A DNA stretch of 64,000 nt, from the NCBI RefSeq assembly GCF_933775445.1, contig NC_065874.1:29396501-29460500 (forward strand), given 5' to 3'. The notes under the pieces were generated by a model, which ran no database searches, was not told the DNA's origin, and was given only the letters and a program-made list of their open reading frames with translations. Origin of the DNA: Argentina anserina. Taxonomy: Eukaryota > Streptophyta > Magnoliopsida > Rosales > Rosaceae. Shown here in pieces: positions 37,201-50,059 of the stretch. A program made the translations under genes and the position numbers. Position 1 is the stretch's first letter. The number at the start of each line of letters is the position of its first letter.

Positions 37201-37580
37201 CCCCAGGCCAAGAGAACAAAACTCTGCCATTCACTCATTCAAAACTGTAATTTTTTTTTTTGAAAAGTCAAAACTGTAATTTTGCTCTTAAAGGAATGAA
37301 ATTAACTTGCATTTCATTGATTATTGCAAATTACATTAAGTTGACACTGACTGATTGACTGAACTGAATGCCAGACGCTTACCCTAGTTATGCTAATGAA
37401 CTTGACATCGGATGCCCAACGACAAAGTCAAAAAAAAAATTCACAGATGAAAGAGGAGGAAAAACTAGAGTCTCAATGGGGTCTGGTTGCTTGCTTTTTA
37501 TCCCCATCGGAAAAAGGTTTAGGATGGTCGTCAAGAATCTGAGAGGACACTTCAGAGTTCAGACTTGGATGTCATTTGGA
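34204..37580. other. Spacer with scattered possible exon-like pieces
   Basis: Several short frames look mildly protein-like but could not be joined into a gene: 34794-34991 (-), 35403-35591 (-), 35127-35330 (+) and 35869-36051 (+, including the stretch SQINQADQFLYIQRLQGLKA). No domain was recognised. They may be remnants of a decayed gene. The right end is the 3' region of the P450 gene. Confidence 0.4.
36634..36699. repeat. Three copies of a 22-bp hairpin-forming unit
   Basis: The unit catccaaaactgtcaaacagtt occurs three times without change (36634-36655, 36656-36677, 36678-36699). Each contains the perfect small inverted repeat aactgt-caa-acagtt. Confidence 0.9.
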
Positions 37581-40500
37581 TCAAGTCTCATTCTTATTCC
37601 TGAGAGTCACTTTGATGGGTAATCCCTGTTTGGGAACTGGGAAAGGGCCATATTCAATCCCGTTGTCGTCGCTCATCAATTGCCACCTAAAATTGCCATT
37701 CATGGAAATTAGATATCAGTTAAAAACAATCGCCATCACTAATATGTACAAGCACTGTTATCATCACAAACAGTATATCCGCTTATCGGAAACACACAAA
37801 CAAAGTAAGACGCTAACAAAATAGTAAGGCTAATTATCCATGCATGGTTTCTCTGTGAGATATTTGATGATGTGAACAAGTATATTGTGGTGTAGATTAT
37901 AATGACAGAGATGTGGAGACCATTCATGCCTACAGCTGGCATGCAAGCAACGTGTTTCATAGGATTCATAGCGAATTCCATCTTAGCAAGCAAGAGCGTG
38001 TTTCATGGAGTGTTCACCAAGGTGATCAACACTCTGTATCAACCCCGTTTTCCTGCTCAGCAGTTGAGCACCAGGTGGATGATCCAGTTAGAAAGTGACG
38101 CAGTATATAAGTAGTAGTTTTGCATTGACCTAAAGTAGATCCTAGGCTAAAATCTGGAGATCCGATGCCCTAGAGAATTAGAGAACAGAATCTAAATCAC
38201 TAGGAATTGTCTCTGTCCTACTCCACGTAGTTGATTAGGGTTAAGGGCAAGTCATTTTCTTTTTTCATAGTAGTACTTTACCACTGAGGCTATAAAGTAT
38301 AAACTCCTATCCAAAGAACATGGCGCATGCATGTAAGCCAGGTTTTATTCAGTTCGGATTTATATGCATGTCATTGATGGAAAGTTCTAATCGACTCTAC
38401 GAGAAGTCGAGAAACCCTACATTACATACATATGCCACTAACACTCGAGAAGATTGAGGACCACTTTTATGGTTCCATTGCCTAAGGACCAGTTCTGGAC
38501 CAGCAATCATTTCCCGGCCACTCGCCGTCTAGATAGTCAACTAAATGCCGACAAAGGCGAGAGTCAAATGTGTTCCTAAGTACATGTATAATTGATCAAT
38601 GACATGCTCTCCCGAAGATACACCGACATCCTTCTTACTCTGTTTCATCTTTGTGAGAATATGTGATCGTTAATGCGATCGGTCGGTGAATGAGTCTTAA
38701 ACACTCATGAAGATCATCAGGGAGCATAACCAATAAGGCAATAAAGATAACTTATATGTATATGTTCATCAATCAAAGAGAGAACTAATTTATATGCAAC
38801 CAAAGAGCAGGATAACTAAATTACCTGTAAGTAGTTGTGAGGTGGTGAACGAGGATCAGCATCTCAAGCTTGGCCAGCTCACTGCCGGGACAGGAATGCA
38901 CGCCATTACCAAAGGGCATATAAGTGTTGGGTCGAGGTGGAACCTGCACCATCACAAATACATACATCACAAAATACCCAAAACCAAGAATCATTCTAGT
39001 AAAACCAAGCAAGGAGGTAGTCTATTACGTACTACCCTACAAGACTAGGTCACATGACGTAGGATACTATGAAAGATATTCCCCCAGTACCAGATCACCT
39101 AGGCATAAAGTGGAAGATTCACATAATCACATTGGAACGAAAACGACATGACCGAGATAATGATCATAATTCATAACCTTATATATATGTTTGGCTAGAA
39201 CAATAAGATAAGAGTGTTAACAGTACTGGGTCTGATATATGAACCCCCCCCCCCCCCCCCCCCCCCCTTCCCCCCACTTAGGTCACATGTAAACAAGGAA
39301 GGGGATATTCTATCTTCATTATCGTGAGGATTTTCTCTGGCTAAGATTTTGATTTTGGGTACCTCAAATCTTGAAGGGTCAAACTTCTCAGGCTGCGGGA
39401 AGAAATCTGCACAGTGATGAATGCTTCTGAAAAGGGGCAGCACCTTCCAACCTCTTGGGATAAAGTAACCCTCAAACTCCACGTCTTCCACTGCCTCTCT
39501 GAATGTGAACGATAGTATACTTGCTGTTCTTAGAGTTTCTTGAATCACCTGCAATATATTTCAATTCACTTTATTAATCATAATATGCAGACAGCATTAA
39601 TGCATTAATGTAATATAAGTTCTAAACAAGGTTTCACTTGATCAGTACGTCATTATAATCGACAGTTCATTTACGATTCTATGTAGCTATACTAGTATAC
39701 TATAGACAGTATAGAGCTTCATACTCTTGAAAAATAATCTCATTTGAACAGTTAGATAGTTTCACAACACATATCACTATGTCAGAATGTTTGGCAATAG
39801 GATGTTTATATTAATCAAAATGATTATCACACCTGATTAGTCAAAGGCATGCGTCTAGTATCATCCCACGTAAACCCGCGTTTCTCATTCAACATTTTTC
39901 GTTGAATTCCTTCTTGTTCCCTCTGAAACATCAGCTTGTCAACATCATTATGCATGTATGCTTATCATAAAACCGATGTTAGGAAGATAAAGAGAGTTAC
40001 TATTCTCTTCCACAGGCTGTATACAAGCGATAAAAGCGGGAAAAAGAAAAGCATAATCGGATACGAAAATTACCGTAACACGTTCTAGGAGTTCGTCATT
40101 GTCATGAAGATACTTCAGAAGCCATGTTAGAACGCTGGCAGTGGTATCATGAGCAGCAAAGATAACCCCAATGATATTATCAGCAATTTGAGAATCACTG
40201 AAGTTTGGATTAAGCTGCTGATCTTTTGCTCTCAACAATTCTTGCAGCAATCCACCAGTTTGATCATCACCAGTCTCCCTTCTCTTTCGTATCAGTTCTC
40301 TCAATGTCTTATTCAGAAGCTTCCTTGCCTACGCATTAATCAGAAAGATCATCGGAATTATTTACAAAACTGATATGACACCCAAAAGAATAAGCTTAAG
40401 AATTAGGACCATACTATTTGTGTTTTCGTAGTATGGTCCAATTTATGCATGTTCTTTAACACCAAGTTAAGTCTTAGATATTTAAGTTTTATAATCTTTG

Positions 40501-41795
40501 GACCACAATATATAGAAAAATAAGACACCTACCTTCATGGCTTTGTGAAAGGGAGTTCCAGGTAGATCAAGCGCCATGGAATTATAGCCCTTCTCAATGC
40601 AATGATACAGATGTTTAATCCTTTCCACTTCGATATCCCTTTTGTTGCCCAAAACTGAATTCATTGCCACATCGAAAGCAAACTGGCATACCAAAACCAA
40701 ACAAAACAGAGAAACAAACTTTTAGATTCCTTTCTGAAATGCACAGAGAATCCTGCAGTAAGAATTCCAAAAAATATTCCATTAAACTGACAGATATACC
40801 CTTTTCATCTCTTGCAAAGTGGTAATGGTGTTGTTCTTCCATGTGGGCAGAAGCTTCAGAACAATTTGCTCAATCTCTGAGACTGAGCCTTTTATTGCAG
40901 AGGGCAAAAGTGAAGCCTGAACAAGCTTCTTCAGCTTTGAGTGATAAGCCCCTTGGTGGAAGAATATAGCTTCTGGCCCTATCATCCTCTCTTTGCTTCT
41001 TGGGTAAGTCGGCTTAAAGAGATGAGCTCGAGTCACCAGCACCATTTTTACTGCTTCTTGGCTCGTTATCATCACACAGGGACACCCCAAAACATGGCTC
41101 TTGAATATACTTCCATACCTACAGTAAATGCATTATCAAAATCCAGCACAATCGTGTACTTATAAAATCCACTTCCTTTGATCCTTACTAGCTTGCCCCA
41201 GAAAAAAAAAAACAAAACAAAAAACAAAAACAAAAACAAAGCAACAAAAAGTCTTTACAAATTACAATCTCTGGCAATGTTTGCAAGAGATCAGATATAT
41301 AAAACAATCAAACACAATTTTTCTTTGCACGTGAGCACTTATCGGTTCATATAAAGATTTAGAAATTCTTGCATACAAGCCTTGCAATCGACCCCTTGCA
41401 AAACTGAGCATATGTACAAATAATACGCAACAGACTGATAAGAGAGTCGTTGCAGTTGCATACAATAATGATAAGCAAGATTGGTTTTTTTCTTTTTTCC
41501 CGATACGAAGCATTTAAGAAGAGCTGGGATCAACTAGGAAATGAAAACCAAAGGTTCCATTGCAGTACCGTTTTTTCCGGACTGAGAAGAAGGAATTTGG
41601 ATTTTTAGTGTAGAGCTCGAAAGTCTCTCCGATAATAGGCCAACCCATTGAACCAGGGGGGAGGCGCCTGTAGAATTTCGGATGCTGCCATTTCAGCATA
41701 AACAAGCCCAAGAGCAGAAGAACTGGTATCAAAACGAGACCAAAGTCTGAGTACAGAGCTGCAGAGAAAGGAGGTGGTGATGAGAAAAGTTGCAT
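37581..41795 (-). CDS. CYP707A: Cytochrome P450 CYP707A, abscisic acid 8'-hydroxylase
   Basis: Eight coding exons on the minus strand: 41795-41569, 41118-40800, 40682-40533, 40328-40074, 39922-39833, 39548-39363, 38943-38825 and 37686-37581, giving 483 residues. After an N-terminal membrane anchor (LVLIPVLLLLGLFML) comes the proline hinge LPPGSMGWPIIGETFELY. Then follow YGSIFKSHVLGCPCVM, AIFFHQGAYHSKL, the I-helix AAHDTTAS (290-297), ETLR (351-354) and the heme loop PFGNGVHSCPG with Cys427. These are CYP707A signatures. The enzyme sits in the ER membrane and hydroxylates ABA at C-8', starting its breakdown to phaseic acid; it helps end dormancy and drought responses. An in-frame ATG at 41864 would add 23 residues but looks like leader. 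The last intron is long (1138 bases). One intron contains a C24 run. The subfamily member (A1-A4) is not resolved. Confidence 0.95.
39244..39275. repeat. Poly-C tract (poly-G in the CYP707A pre-mRNA)
   Basis: 24 consecutive C (39244-39267), then TT, then six C. It lies in the CYP707A intron between exons 39548-39363 and 38943-38825. The transcribed RNA would carry the G-rich strand about 90 bases after the donor site. Confidence 0.95.
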
Positions 41796-42273
41796 GGTGG
41801 TGAAGACTGAGGAGAAGTGTGAGAAGGATTGTTGATCGGGTGTGTGAAGAGGTGGACTTGGCACAAATTAGTGGTGGGCGAAGATGAATGGGGTTGTGGA
41901 GGGTTTTATCGTTGGGTTTAGGGACACTCGTCGTCACGTTTATGGCAACACCTTGCTATGCAATTTCTTCTTTAGGGTCCATCCCCCACCATCCTTTACC
42001 CCCACCACAATAACCATATCAGACATCGATAGGACACGATATTATAAAATTTGTTACAAAGGATTCAATCTGATTGTGAACCCTTGTTTAATCTAAAAAG
42101 AACCATCTAATAACACTTGTAACCTAAAAGGGAAAACTGATTCATTTCTTAAGGCAAAATATTGAAAAGTTTATCGTTTGAATGCATGACTCTTCTAGTA
42201 TGAGTAGCATGTGTCAAGAAATTACTCTGGAAAAGATAGATGATAATTGTGATCGAGTAAAGACGATATATAT

Positions 42274-42479
42274 TGTTACAGAAGAATGAAGAATTAGAGA
42301 AAAATATAGGACACGATATTATAAATGTCTCCTTATTCACTCATAAGGAGACACTTATATAGGCATTACATTGAATATCCCGTAGAATAAGAGATTATAT
42401 ATCCGTTTTTATCTAGACTAACATATACTAATTAGGACAAGATACACTAAAAGATTACAGAGATAATTCTCTTACAACA
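42274..42479 (-). mobile_element. LTR of a Ty1/copia-like element (left copy)
   Basis: On the minus strand it begins TGTTGTAAGAG at 42479 and ends TCTGTAACA at 42274, so it has TG...CA ends. Directly before its start, on the minus strand, is a purine tract (aaggaggag), so this is the 3' LTR of an element whose body lies to the right. It includes tgtaatgcctatata, shared with the LTR at 58595-58791, but the two differ too much to be a pair. Confidence 0.65.
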
Positions 42480-45400
42480 CTCCTCCTTATATCGCGATCC
42501 TAATGTGTCATAGTGCAATACTATTGTCTCGGTAAAAACCTTGCCAAACAAAACAAAAACCTCTTGGGTAAAATAAAAAGCTTGATCGAAGGAAAAAGAG
42601 TACAAAACACCAACTACAGTTACATATAACATGTGCTAAAGGCTCAATCTGAAGTCTGCAAAACAACTCTCCCTGATTGGTAACTTAATCTCAGAGTTTA
42701 TATAGATAGCGTATACGAACGCTCCTCACATTCTTCAAAAGTAGCAATGAGTCAATGATTTGAATATCAAATCTCGCCAAACATTCTTAAATCAAACATG
42801 TATACTTATCCGTACATGGATCAAAAGAAAAAGAATTACATAACAATTAAAAACAAGAGTTTGCAATGAAAAATAGATTCACGCGTGGTATGACATTTAT
42901 GCACTTAAATAATCATAACTTCTTCAATACAATAGGTATAAACAAACCGTTAAAAGTTTTCGAAATTAGACACTCATGGTTTTCCAATGATATGTGGCTC
43001 ACAACCTAGTTTGTTTGGAGCTGATCACAAAGTTATTTTCAAGTTGACTCTGCTGTTGATTCCGGACAAATCCGTCCTATTTTACTAAAATAATTATAAC
43101 TCACTCAATATAATATATATTATCAAATGATTGGTGTCCCTGAAAAATAGACACATAGAACTTTCCAATGATACCAAATTCACTATTTTCCAACGAGTGA
43201 GCTGCCCTATAGGTCACGTGGACGTTGACCTACCAAATTAAAATGTCTTTGTGTTGGGATATAGGATTTAATGTCATAACGTGTTGTATTCAAGCACTGA
43301 CATATGTATGGGCACACTTAGCCATCATCTTGGTCTTACGAGTTTAAACCGAATGGGATGTCGAGTCAAGTATAATACAACAAGTACATGCATACGCATA
43401 TCGTATTTTAATGGAGAGTTTCATCTCTTAAGACTTATCGTCGCTCATACAGCGGAAACATATCTTCTCATGACTTCGAGTAATTCATGAAATACTTGTA
43501 CGCATTAGTTTATCGTTCTTATTGCCTTTAGTAGGGCTGGGCACGGGCCCGGCCCGGGCAATTTTTTTCAGGGCCCGGGCCCGGCCCGGTTGTAGAAAGA
43601 CGGGCCGGGTTTTTTTCTTAAAAAATCAGGGCCCGGGTAAAACCCGGCCCGGGTCAATTAATTGCAGGGCCCGGGTAAAACCCGGACCGGTAATATCCGG
43701 GCCGAGCCCGCCCGGTTTTCCGGGCCTAACTCTGTTTTTGGCTAGTTGGCGGCGAATCGGTAGTGCGAGGCGACGACAATGGGAATCATGGGATTGTAAT
43801 TAGTTAAGTTTAAGGTTATTTGGTTATGTTCCAGTGTCATTGTATCTATTCTATAAGTTTAGGATCACTTACGAAAGCCAATTATATAATAACACCTAAT
43901 GTCCCGGGTTTCCGGGTTTTTTTTGTTTAAAGATTTGAAGGCCCGGGACCGGCCCGGACATAACAAAGCCCGGCCCGTTTATCACATGACAACATATGAG
44001 CCCGGGAAAAAGCCCGGCCCGCCCGGACGGGCCCGGCGGTTCGGTCCGGGTTTTTTTTCTTCTTCGGGCTTTTTGCCCAGCCCTAGCCTTTAGGCAACCG
44101 ATGAATAACATCATCAGTAGCGGTCATCACTTTCAAGATCTAGTATTCTCAAGATCCTTTCATTCTAAGTATAGCTGCATGCAATATTGCATATCCCCAT
44201 GCAGCTATGGCCTATGGGTAAATTACTTATGTGTAACGAGGGCTCAAGCTATAAGTTGCAACCGCTTAATTATCTCTTCTACTCATCAATTATGTATAAT
44301 GTAGGGTTGTGGGATGTTCAACATCTATCCCATAAAATATTCATTAAAAGTCTTTGAAATGAATTCTCTTATATTATCTAGTCTAATAAACTTAATTAGA
44401 TGATTAAGGTGGTGAGCCCGGAGCTTTGAGGAAGGAGCTTTGGAATAGCATCATTTGGCTCTTAGTTCATCAAGAGTCCATCACACTTCATTTTAATATC
44501 CCTACCTTAATTAAGTTAATGCATTACATGGTCTAGAGGCACTTCAATTAGGTGAAACCAATCTATTCAGGATCATTATCTACATCTCTTAACTTAGTCA
44601 CAACATAGATGATTTGTGACCACAAGCTGCAAATTCAGTTATTTGGAAACCACCTAATTGACAAGGTAGTGGAGTGCAACAACATCCTTTATGAGAGTAA
44701 ATCTTTTTATATTTGATTGCAAGGCGTTTTGTCAGAGAGATTGCGCCATAAGATGAGTCCAAACTCTTCTTTTTCTCATTATGCCTAACAAAAGTATAAC
44801 TGATAGGATTTTACATTTACGGTGTTGGCATTACCTAACTAATGACCTATCTCTTTGTTAAAACTTGATCTTAAGGTTTTTCAAGCGGCAGACAGAGGCG
44901 ACCGGTCACTTACAACCTTACGCAACACTCCACCTAATTTGGCCGAATAACATTTTCCATGTAGGCCAATCTACAATGCATGTATGGTTCAACATCAAAC
45001 TCTTTCAACATTATCATTTGTCGAGATCTCTCTTTGGATTAGTATTGACATTGAGGCGTCCCCCAATGATAACCATCATCCAAGGAAACAGACGAGTGAG
45101 TATCATTGATCATAGATCAAGTTGTGTCATAACTCGCATTCAGCAAGTATTATCGAACCAAGTGATCTCTTTACAATTTTGTGAGAACCACGACCTAGTG
45201 ATACCATCTACCACATTTATGGAATCACTACAACACCAACAAAGGGTGACTACATGTCCATTTGTTGGACATCAATTCTTACAGGCATAGTTGCAGCATG
45301 TACATCCGATCTCATCACTATCTCATCACTTTAATTTATGAGACTTAATAGGAACATGATGTGGCACAATGTGACAAACCACGACAAAACCAAATCGTTT

Positions 45401-46960
45401 ATTATTACAAACTTGTTCTTCTCTCCCCCTAACGACGCATTAAAAGTGACTAATCGAGATCTCCTGTTAAGGTCATTATATAAGCGGACATATGTGGAAA
45501 CTCATGTCTTAGTTAAAGACACCATTAAAGATCAAATAACCCATCATTATGCACTTGTGGAGGCACAATTTGGCACATAAAATATGTGGACGATAAACTG
45601 TTAATATAATCTATTAACAACCATACATATCATTAGACTTGAAACACTAACACGTGTACCGTTATAACCGTGGTATAGATGGATACCGTAAAACAAGACA
45701 CGCTACGAGCCGTAGCTTATGGTTCGAATTGTTGGTTTATTGTTGGAAGCAAGTTTTCATCAACAACCAACACCGAACCTCTGTTTTACACTTCCTTGAA
45801 TGATTCACTAACTTTCCGAACCCCAAATGCTACGAAATATTAGGAGCAAGTAAACATGGGTGTTAAGAATCCAATGTCATTGGCCTCATTGCCAGATCCG
45901 ATAAGAAAGGCACCGAACCAGCCGGAATACTCGCTGTAGGTAAGTGACCACTTGTGTTGAGCGGTTCATCATGTTTTAGGTCTCCAAATGGGCTCATATT
46001 TTGTGTGTAGGTAGCCTTAGATGTTAGAAATTAGTGGCAGAAAGTAGCACCCCAATAGCCCACCTAAACGTAGGTGAACCGGTCCTCAATAACAAGTCTG
46101 CAATATGTAAATCCTAAAATTTTAGGCTTTTTCAACTTTTTGTCATTGTTTTGGGTCCTCCATAACATCTAAGTGTTATGGTTTGAGTTTTACCATGATA
46201 TATGTATCACCACAATATATTTTATCCTCAAAGTAAATAATGATAAGACAATCTAGGCTTTCATCTTATATCACAATCTCTTTAGCGTAAAATAGTGCTA
46301 CTCCTAAGCTTTGCTAAATAATTGGCTCGGAAATTGAGCATAGTCAATGAAGGATTATAGAGAGGGTTTATGTACTTGCTAACACATAGAATACATCTCC
46401 ATTATTTTGGAAGAATTATATTGATCCGTATGACATCTTTGCTAAAAAGAATAGCCTATACGAGTCACTGATTCATTATTCTGAATCATAGTAACGTTAA
46501 AAAATACAATTTACACTATATCGACTCATGAGATACGCTTCTCATTAGAAGCAATACATAAGAACTCTTTCACACTGCGTTTCTAGGTGATACACGTTGG
46601 CATAATTATTACCTTCAAGTAGCTTATCGTCTCACTAATTTCATGGTTCCATTGTTAATTCATCAACGTAGATAACTACTATAACAAAAACTATTTTGTA
46701 CGTTCAATTGATCTCTTGATGCATAAAAACATGTGACTTGAATCATATTGCCATAAGGAATTTAAACTAGAGCATTTAAACCGCTCATGATTCTGTGTGA
46801 TGACATAGTCATCGTAGTCATAATGGATTTAAAAGACTAAATTCATTAATAGTTTTAAATTCTTCTAACTATGAACTCAATGTCTCTTGAATATATTCAT
46901 AAAAAATAATATAGAGACATATAAATATCACAATATAAAGCTCAGCAAGTCCACTGATAT
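42480..46960 (-). mobile_element. Degenerate copia-like element body (left copy)
   Basis: All frames are broken. The region resembles the right copy at 52740-58594: a block around 44175-44205 (gctgcatgcaa...catat...ccatgca) matches one at 54545-54580, and both contain a ctccccctaacga word (45423 and 54254). Family assignment rests on that link to the integrase-like stretch of the right copy. It is interrupted by the hAT-like element at 43532-44085. Confidence 0.5.
43532..44085. mobile_element. Nonautonomous hAT-like element, GC-rich, 554 bp
   Basis: Starts TAGGGCTGGGC and ends GCCCAGCCCTA, perfect 11-base inverted ends. It is flanked by identical 8-mers GCCTTTAG (43524-43531 and 44086-44093). 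Both arms are dense arrays of GGCCCGGG/CCCGGGC words separated by A/T runs; the centre is AT-rich. No transposase frame is present; the frames at 43522-43803, 43896-44114 and 43996-44304 are by-products of the GC-rich arms. It is inserted in the left copia copy. Confidence 0.93.
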
Positions 46961-49900
46961 AGTCCCGAATAGGCTCGACCGTGCAGGGGCTGCGGGGAGC
47001 CTAGGGGCTGAGACAAGAACTCGGCCAATTTTTGATGTCATTAGGGGTAAAACCGGGCGGCGGACGAAACATGTTGGCGATGCTGCCGATGCCGTAACTT
47101 GCGAACCCGCTATAGTTTGTGCGAGCCCCTAGAAAATTTCTTTATCTTTCCGGCATAATTGTCACGCTAACCGATATTTTTCCGATATGTCAAAAATGTA
47201 GTTTAATATTTTTCTATTAAGCTACGCGTCGTCACGAGCGTGGGAGTATATGCAGAATATTTTTCCGATGCTCGGATAATTTTCTACGAACTTACAAAGT
47301 TAACTATTTTAAAATGTATTTTAAGAATTTCCTACTTTCTGTTTTTAAATCTTGGTCATCCATTTGAGCGAACTGATCTGGACCATCAAATCAACTTATA
47401 TATATACTTAACTACCGTACACTCACACACACCACAACACCTCTCTCGTCTCCCTCGTCGTTCTCTCTCCCTCCGAAACCGAGGATACAGGCGGAGCTTC
47501 GCCACCGCTTAGCGCCACTGACCGGCCAACCCATATGGCGAGACCACCACCACCATCGTGACCGCCCCTCTCTCCTCTTCCCGACGGTGCCCACAAACTT
47601 GACATGCACGCCGCTTCCGGCGAGTCCGAGTTTTGAAGCTACGGGACTCCGGCGACGATACCTCGAGCTCCGACGACCTCAAGGAGTTCTCTTGGTAAAC
47701 AAACCTTCCCCATTCTTCTTGTGCATTTCGATCTGCTAGTTTTTGACAAAAGATTAGATCCTTGGACTCACCATTTAGTCGATTCTAGAGGCGAGGTTCG
47801 TTTTCCGAGCTAACTTTGGAGCTTGCAGCAGTGCCAGAAAGGTCCGGTAGGTGAGGAGGAGGTCGCAACAGCTTGAACCGGCGGTGTCGGAGCTTGAGGA
47901 GATGAGACCAACTTCGGGTCTTGGTTGAGGTATCATTTGAACTCGAATCTTCTTGTTTTTGGTATGATTTTGTGGGAAATCCTGTTCTGATACTCGTAGT
48001 GTCATTGCATGTCGAATTGAGTTGATTTTGGACAGAGGGAATCGCCAGAAAACACTGTCGGAGAAGAAGGGTAATTTCCCTAGTTTTTACCGTGGTGAAA
48101 TTACCCTTTTACCGTTTTAATGTCATCGTGAAAATACCAAATTACCCCTGTTGACTTTCATTAATTACGGTCTTACCCTTAGACATATTTTACTGTTAAA
48201 AACTTACATTTCTACTATTACTATTTTACCTTGACAGTAATTATTCAAATAATTCTGTTTTTACTATTACTTTTTACTGTTTCAGTAATCAACATTTTTA
48301 CCTAGGCAGTTTGACTCCTCACCTCAGGGTAATTTCGTTAAAGTTTATTTGACTTTAGGAAATAGGAAAATAACTGGTTCTTCCTAACATTTTACCATTC
48401 TAAAATTCGGTTAAAACGCTAAACTCGATTTCCGCCCGGATCGGAAATCGAGGAGTCGTAAACGTAAGAAATTAGTTTGCCGGATTAATAAAATAACATT
48501 CAACGATTTAGCATCATTCACATTTTTAAATTTAAAATGCGAATGTACGTTAAACAGAAACTCATACTCACAATTAAGTAAATAATCAACTAACCCGAGA
48601 CCTCGACTCGGGTTGTCAAACTAGTTAAACCGACGATCAGTTATTAAATTGACTAAAAACGTCATGCCCTTACTTATCTCTTTTCGTTATTTGTTTAGCT
48701 AAGAGACTTGCTTGCGGGACGCGATTCTACATGGAGCACGAGGAGTGTGGCATGGAGTGCGGACTTCGACACCGCTATAATAGGTAGGGTGAGCCGCCCA
48801 CCAGGGTGAGCCAGTACCTTCCGAGTTAGTGGTTTTCTATATATAAAATGTATATGATATACGTCTTTATCGCATGTTGCATTCATTTGCATTTTTACTT
48901 TCGTCGGGAGACTGACCCTTTTATTTTATGCATGTTTATAAGTCGGTGATTCCGTGTACTGATGTCTGGCACCGCAAGTTTATTTATTAAATGGTGAATC
49001 GCACGTCCTCATGTCTAGGCACCATCACAGTGAATCCGTTGTCCTGATGTCCGACACCGTGTGACTTATTACTACAGTGATAACCGTGTCCTGATGTCTG
49101 GCACCGTAGTACATTATTGGCTCTCTGTTCGCCCGAAGGCGAACCTTAGAGTCAGTCGGGTTGAATATACCCCATCGGCGAATTTGATATTTTGAGCCGA
49201 GTCGCATATTTTACATCTGCATGATTTTACTTGATTTGCCCTAAATTTTACGAGACTTCTAATAGTCTCGGTTTGACTTTCGTTACGTGTTTTTACACTA
49301 ACGGTATATATACTATTATATTTATATACATGTATATATATATATATATATAAATAGTTTTCAAACCTAACTACGATTGGGTCGTCTCACCCGCATTGGG
49401 TTAGCGAGGATGAGTGCTCACCCCTACTTTTCAGGTACCTGGCAGCCGGTTCACGAGGTCTTGGACTAGGTGCTAGTGGCGTTGCATCGCTCGTGGTTCA
49501 CTTTCGATACCGAGGAGCCAACTTTCAGTGTATCTTTTTATTTATTCGATCTCTATTTCTACTTTAACAATTGCACGATGCGTACTCTGTTACTTTTCAT
49601 TCCAGTTGTGCAGTTGTTTTCTTTGGCCCGTATTAATTATAATGACGCACTTTTCTCTAGTCATACTTGAACTTTCATTTTATCTGCTACCTTCCGTTTA
49701 TTCGTATTTATTTAATAAATTGAGCTTCATTTATTTTTAACCCAAATTTGTTATTATTTACTTATCCCCATAGCCTTCTAGTCGTGAGTTGGCGCTGTCG
49801 ATGCGTAGGATCTCGTATCGATTGGTACTAACTTAGGACTACGGCGATTACTGCTGCATTTCGGGACCGGAAATGGTCCTAGGGTGTGACCGTTTGCTAC
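46960..49900 (+). mobile_element. LTR-like repeat, copy A
   Basis: Shares blocks in the same order with copy B at about 50060-52480: tagtttaat...attaa(a/g)ctac(a/g)cgtcg(c/t)cacgag near 47200 and 50140; caccaccaccat...gaccgcc near 47545 and 50498; and a segment rich in ttaccgt/aaattacc near 48060 and 51240. The end near 49890 carries agggtgtgacc, and copy B opens near 50069 with taatacccgag, words often seen at plant LTR ends. No coding frame survives. The exact boundaries and superfamily are not determined. Confidence 0.45.
48946..49107. repeat. Four degenerate copies of a ~30-bp unit
   Basis: Units near 48946, 48994, 49030 and 49077 follow the pattern gtgaatccgtgtcctgatgtctggcaccg with a few changes each, spaced 36-48 bases apart. 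Confidence 0.7.
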
Positions 49901-50059
49901 TCTTCTAGTCTTGTATGAACGTTAGTTTAATTCGAACTTTGTGAAACATGACCAATTTAAACCCAGTGGAACATAGAGTGCATTACATGGCGTGTAACAC
50001 TACAAATCATCACTAAAATAAAGTGGAAACATGTCATAACCACACATCAATCAAGGCTT

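Noticed and set aside
37739..38114. Open frames on both strands inside the last CYP707A intron
   Set aside because: No domain, and the intron boundaries on either side are well supported; probably chance.
43522..44304. Pro/Gly/Arg-rich frames
   Set aside because: By-products of GGCCCGGG arrays in the hAT-like element.
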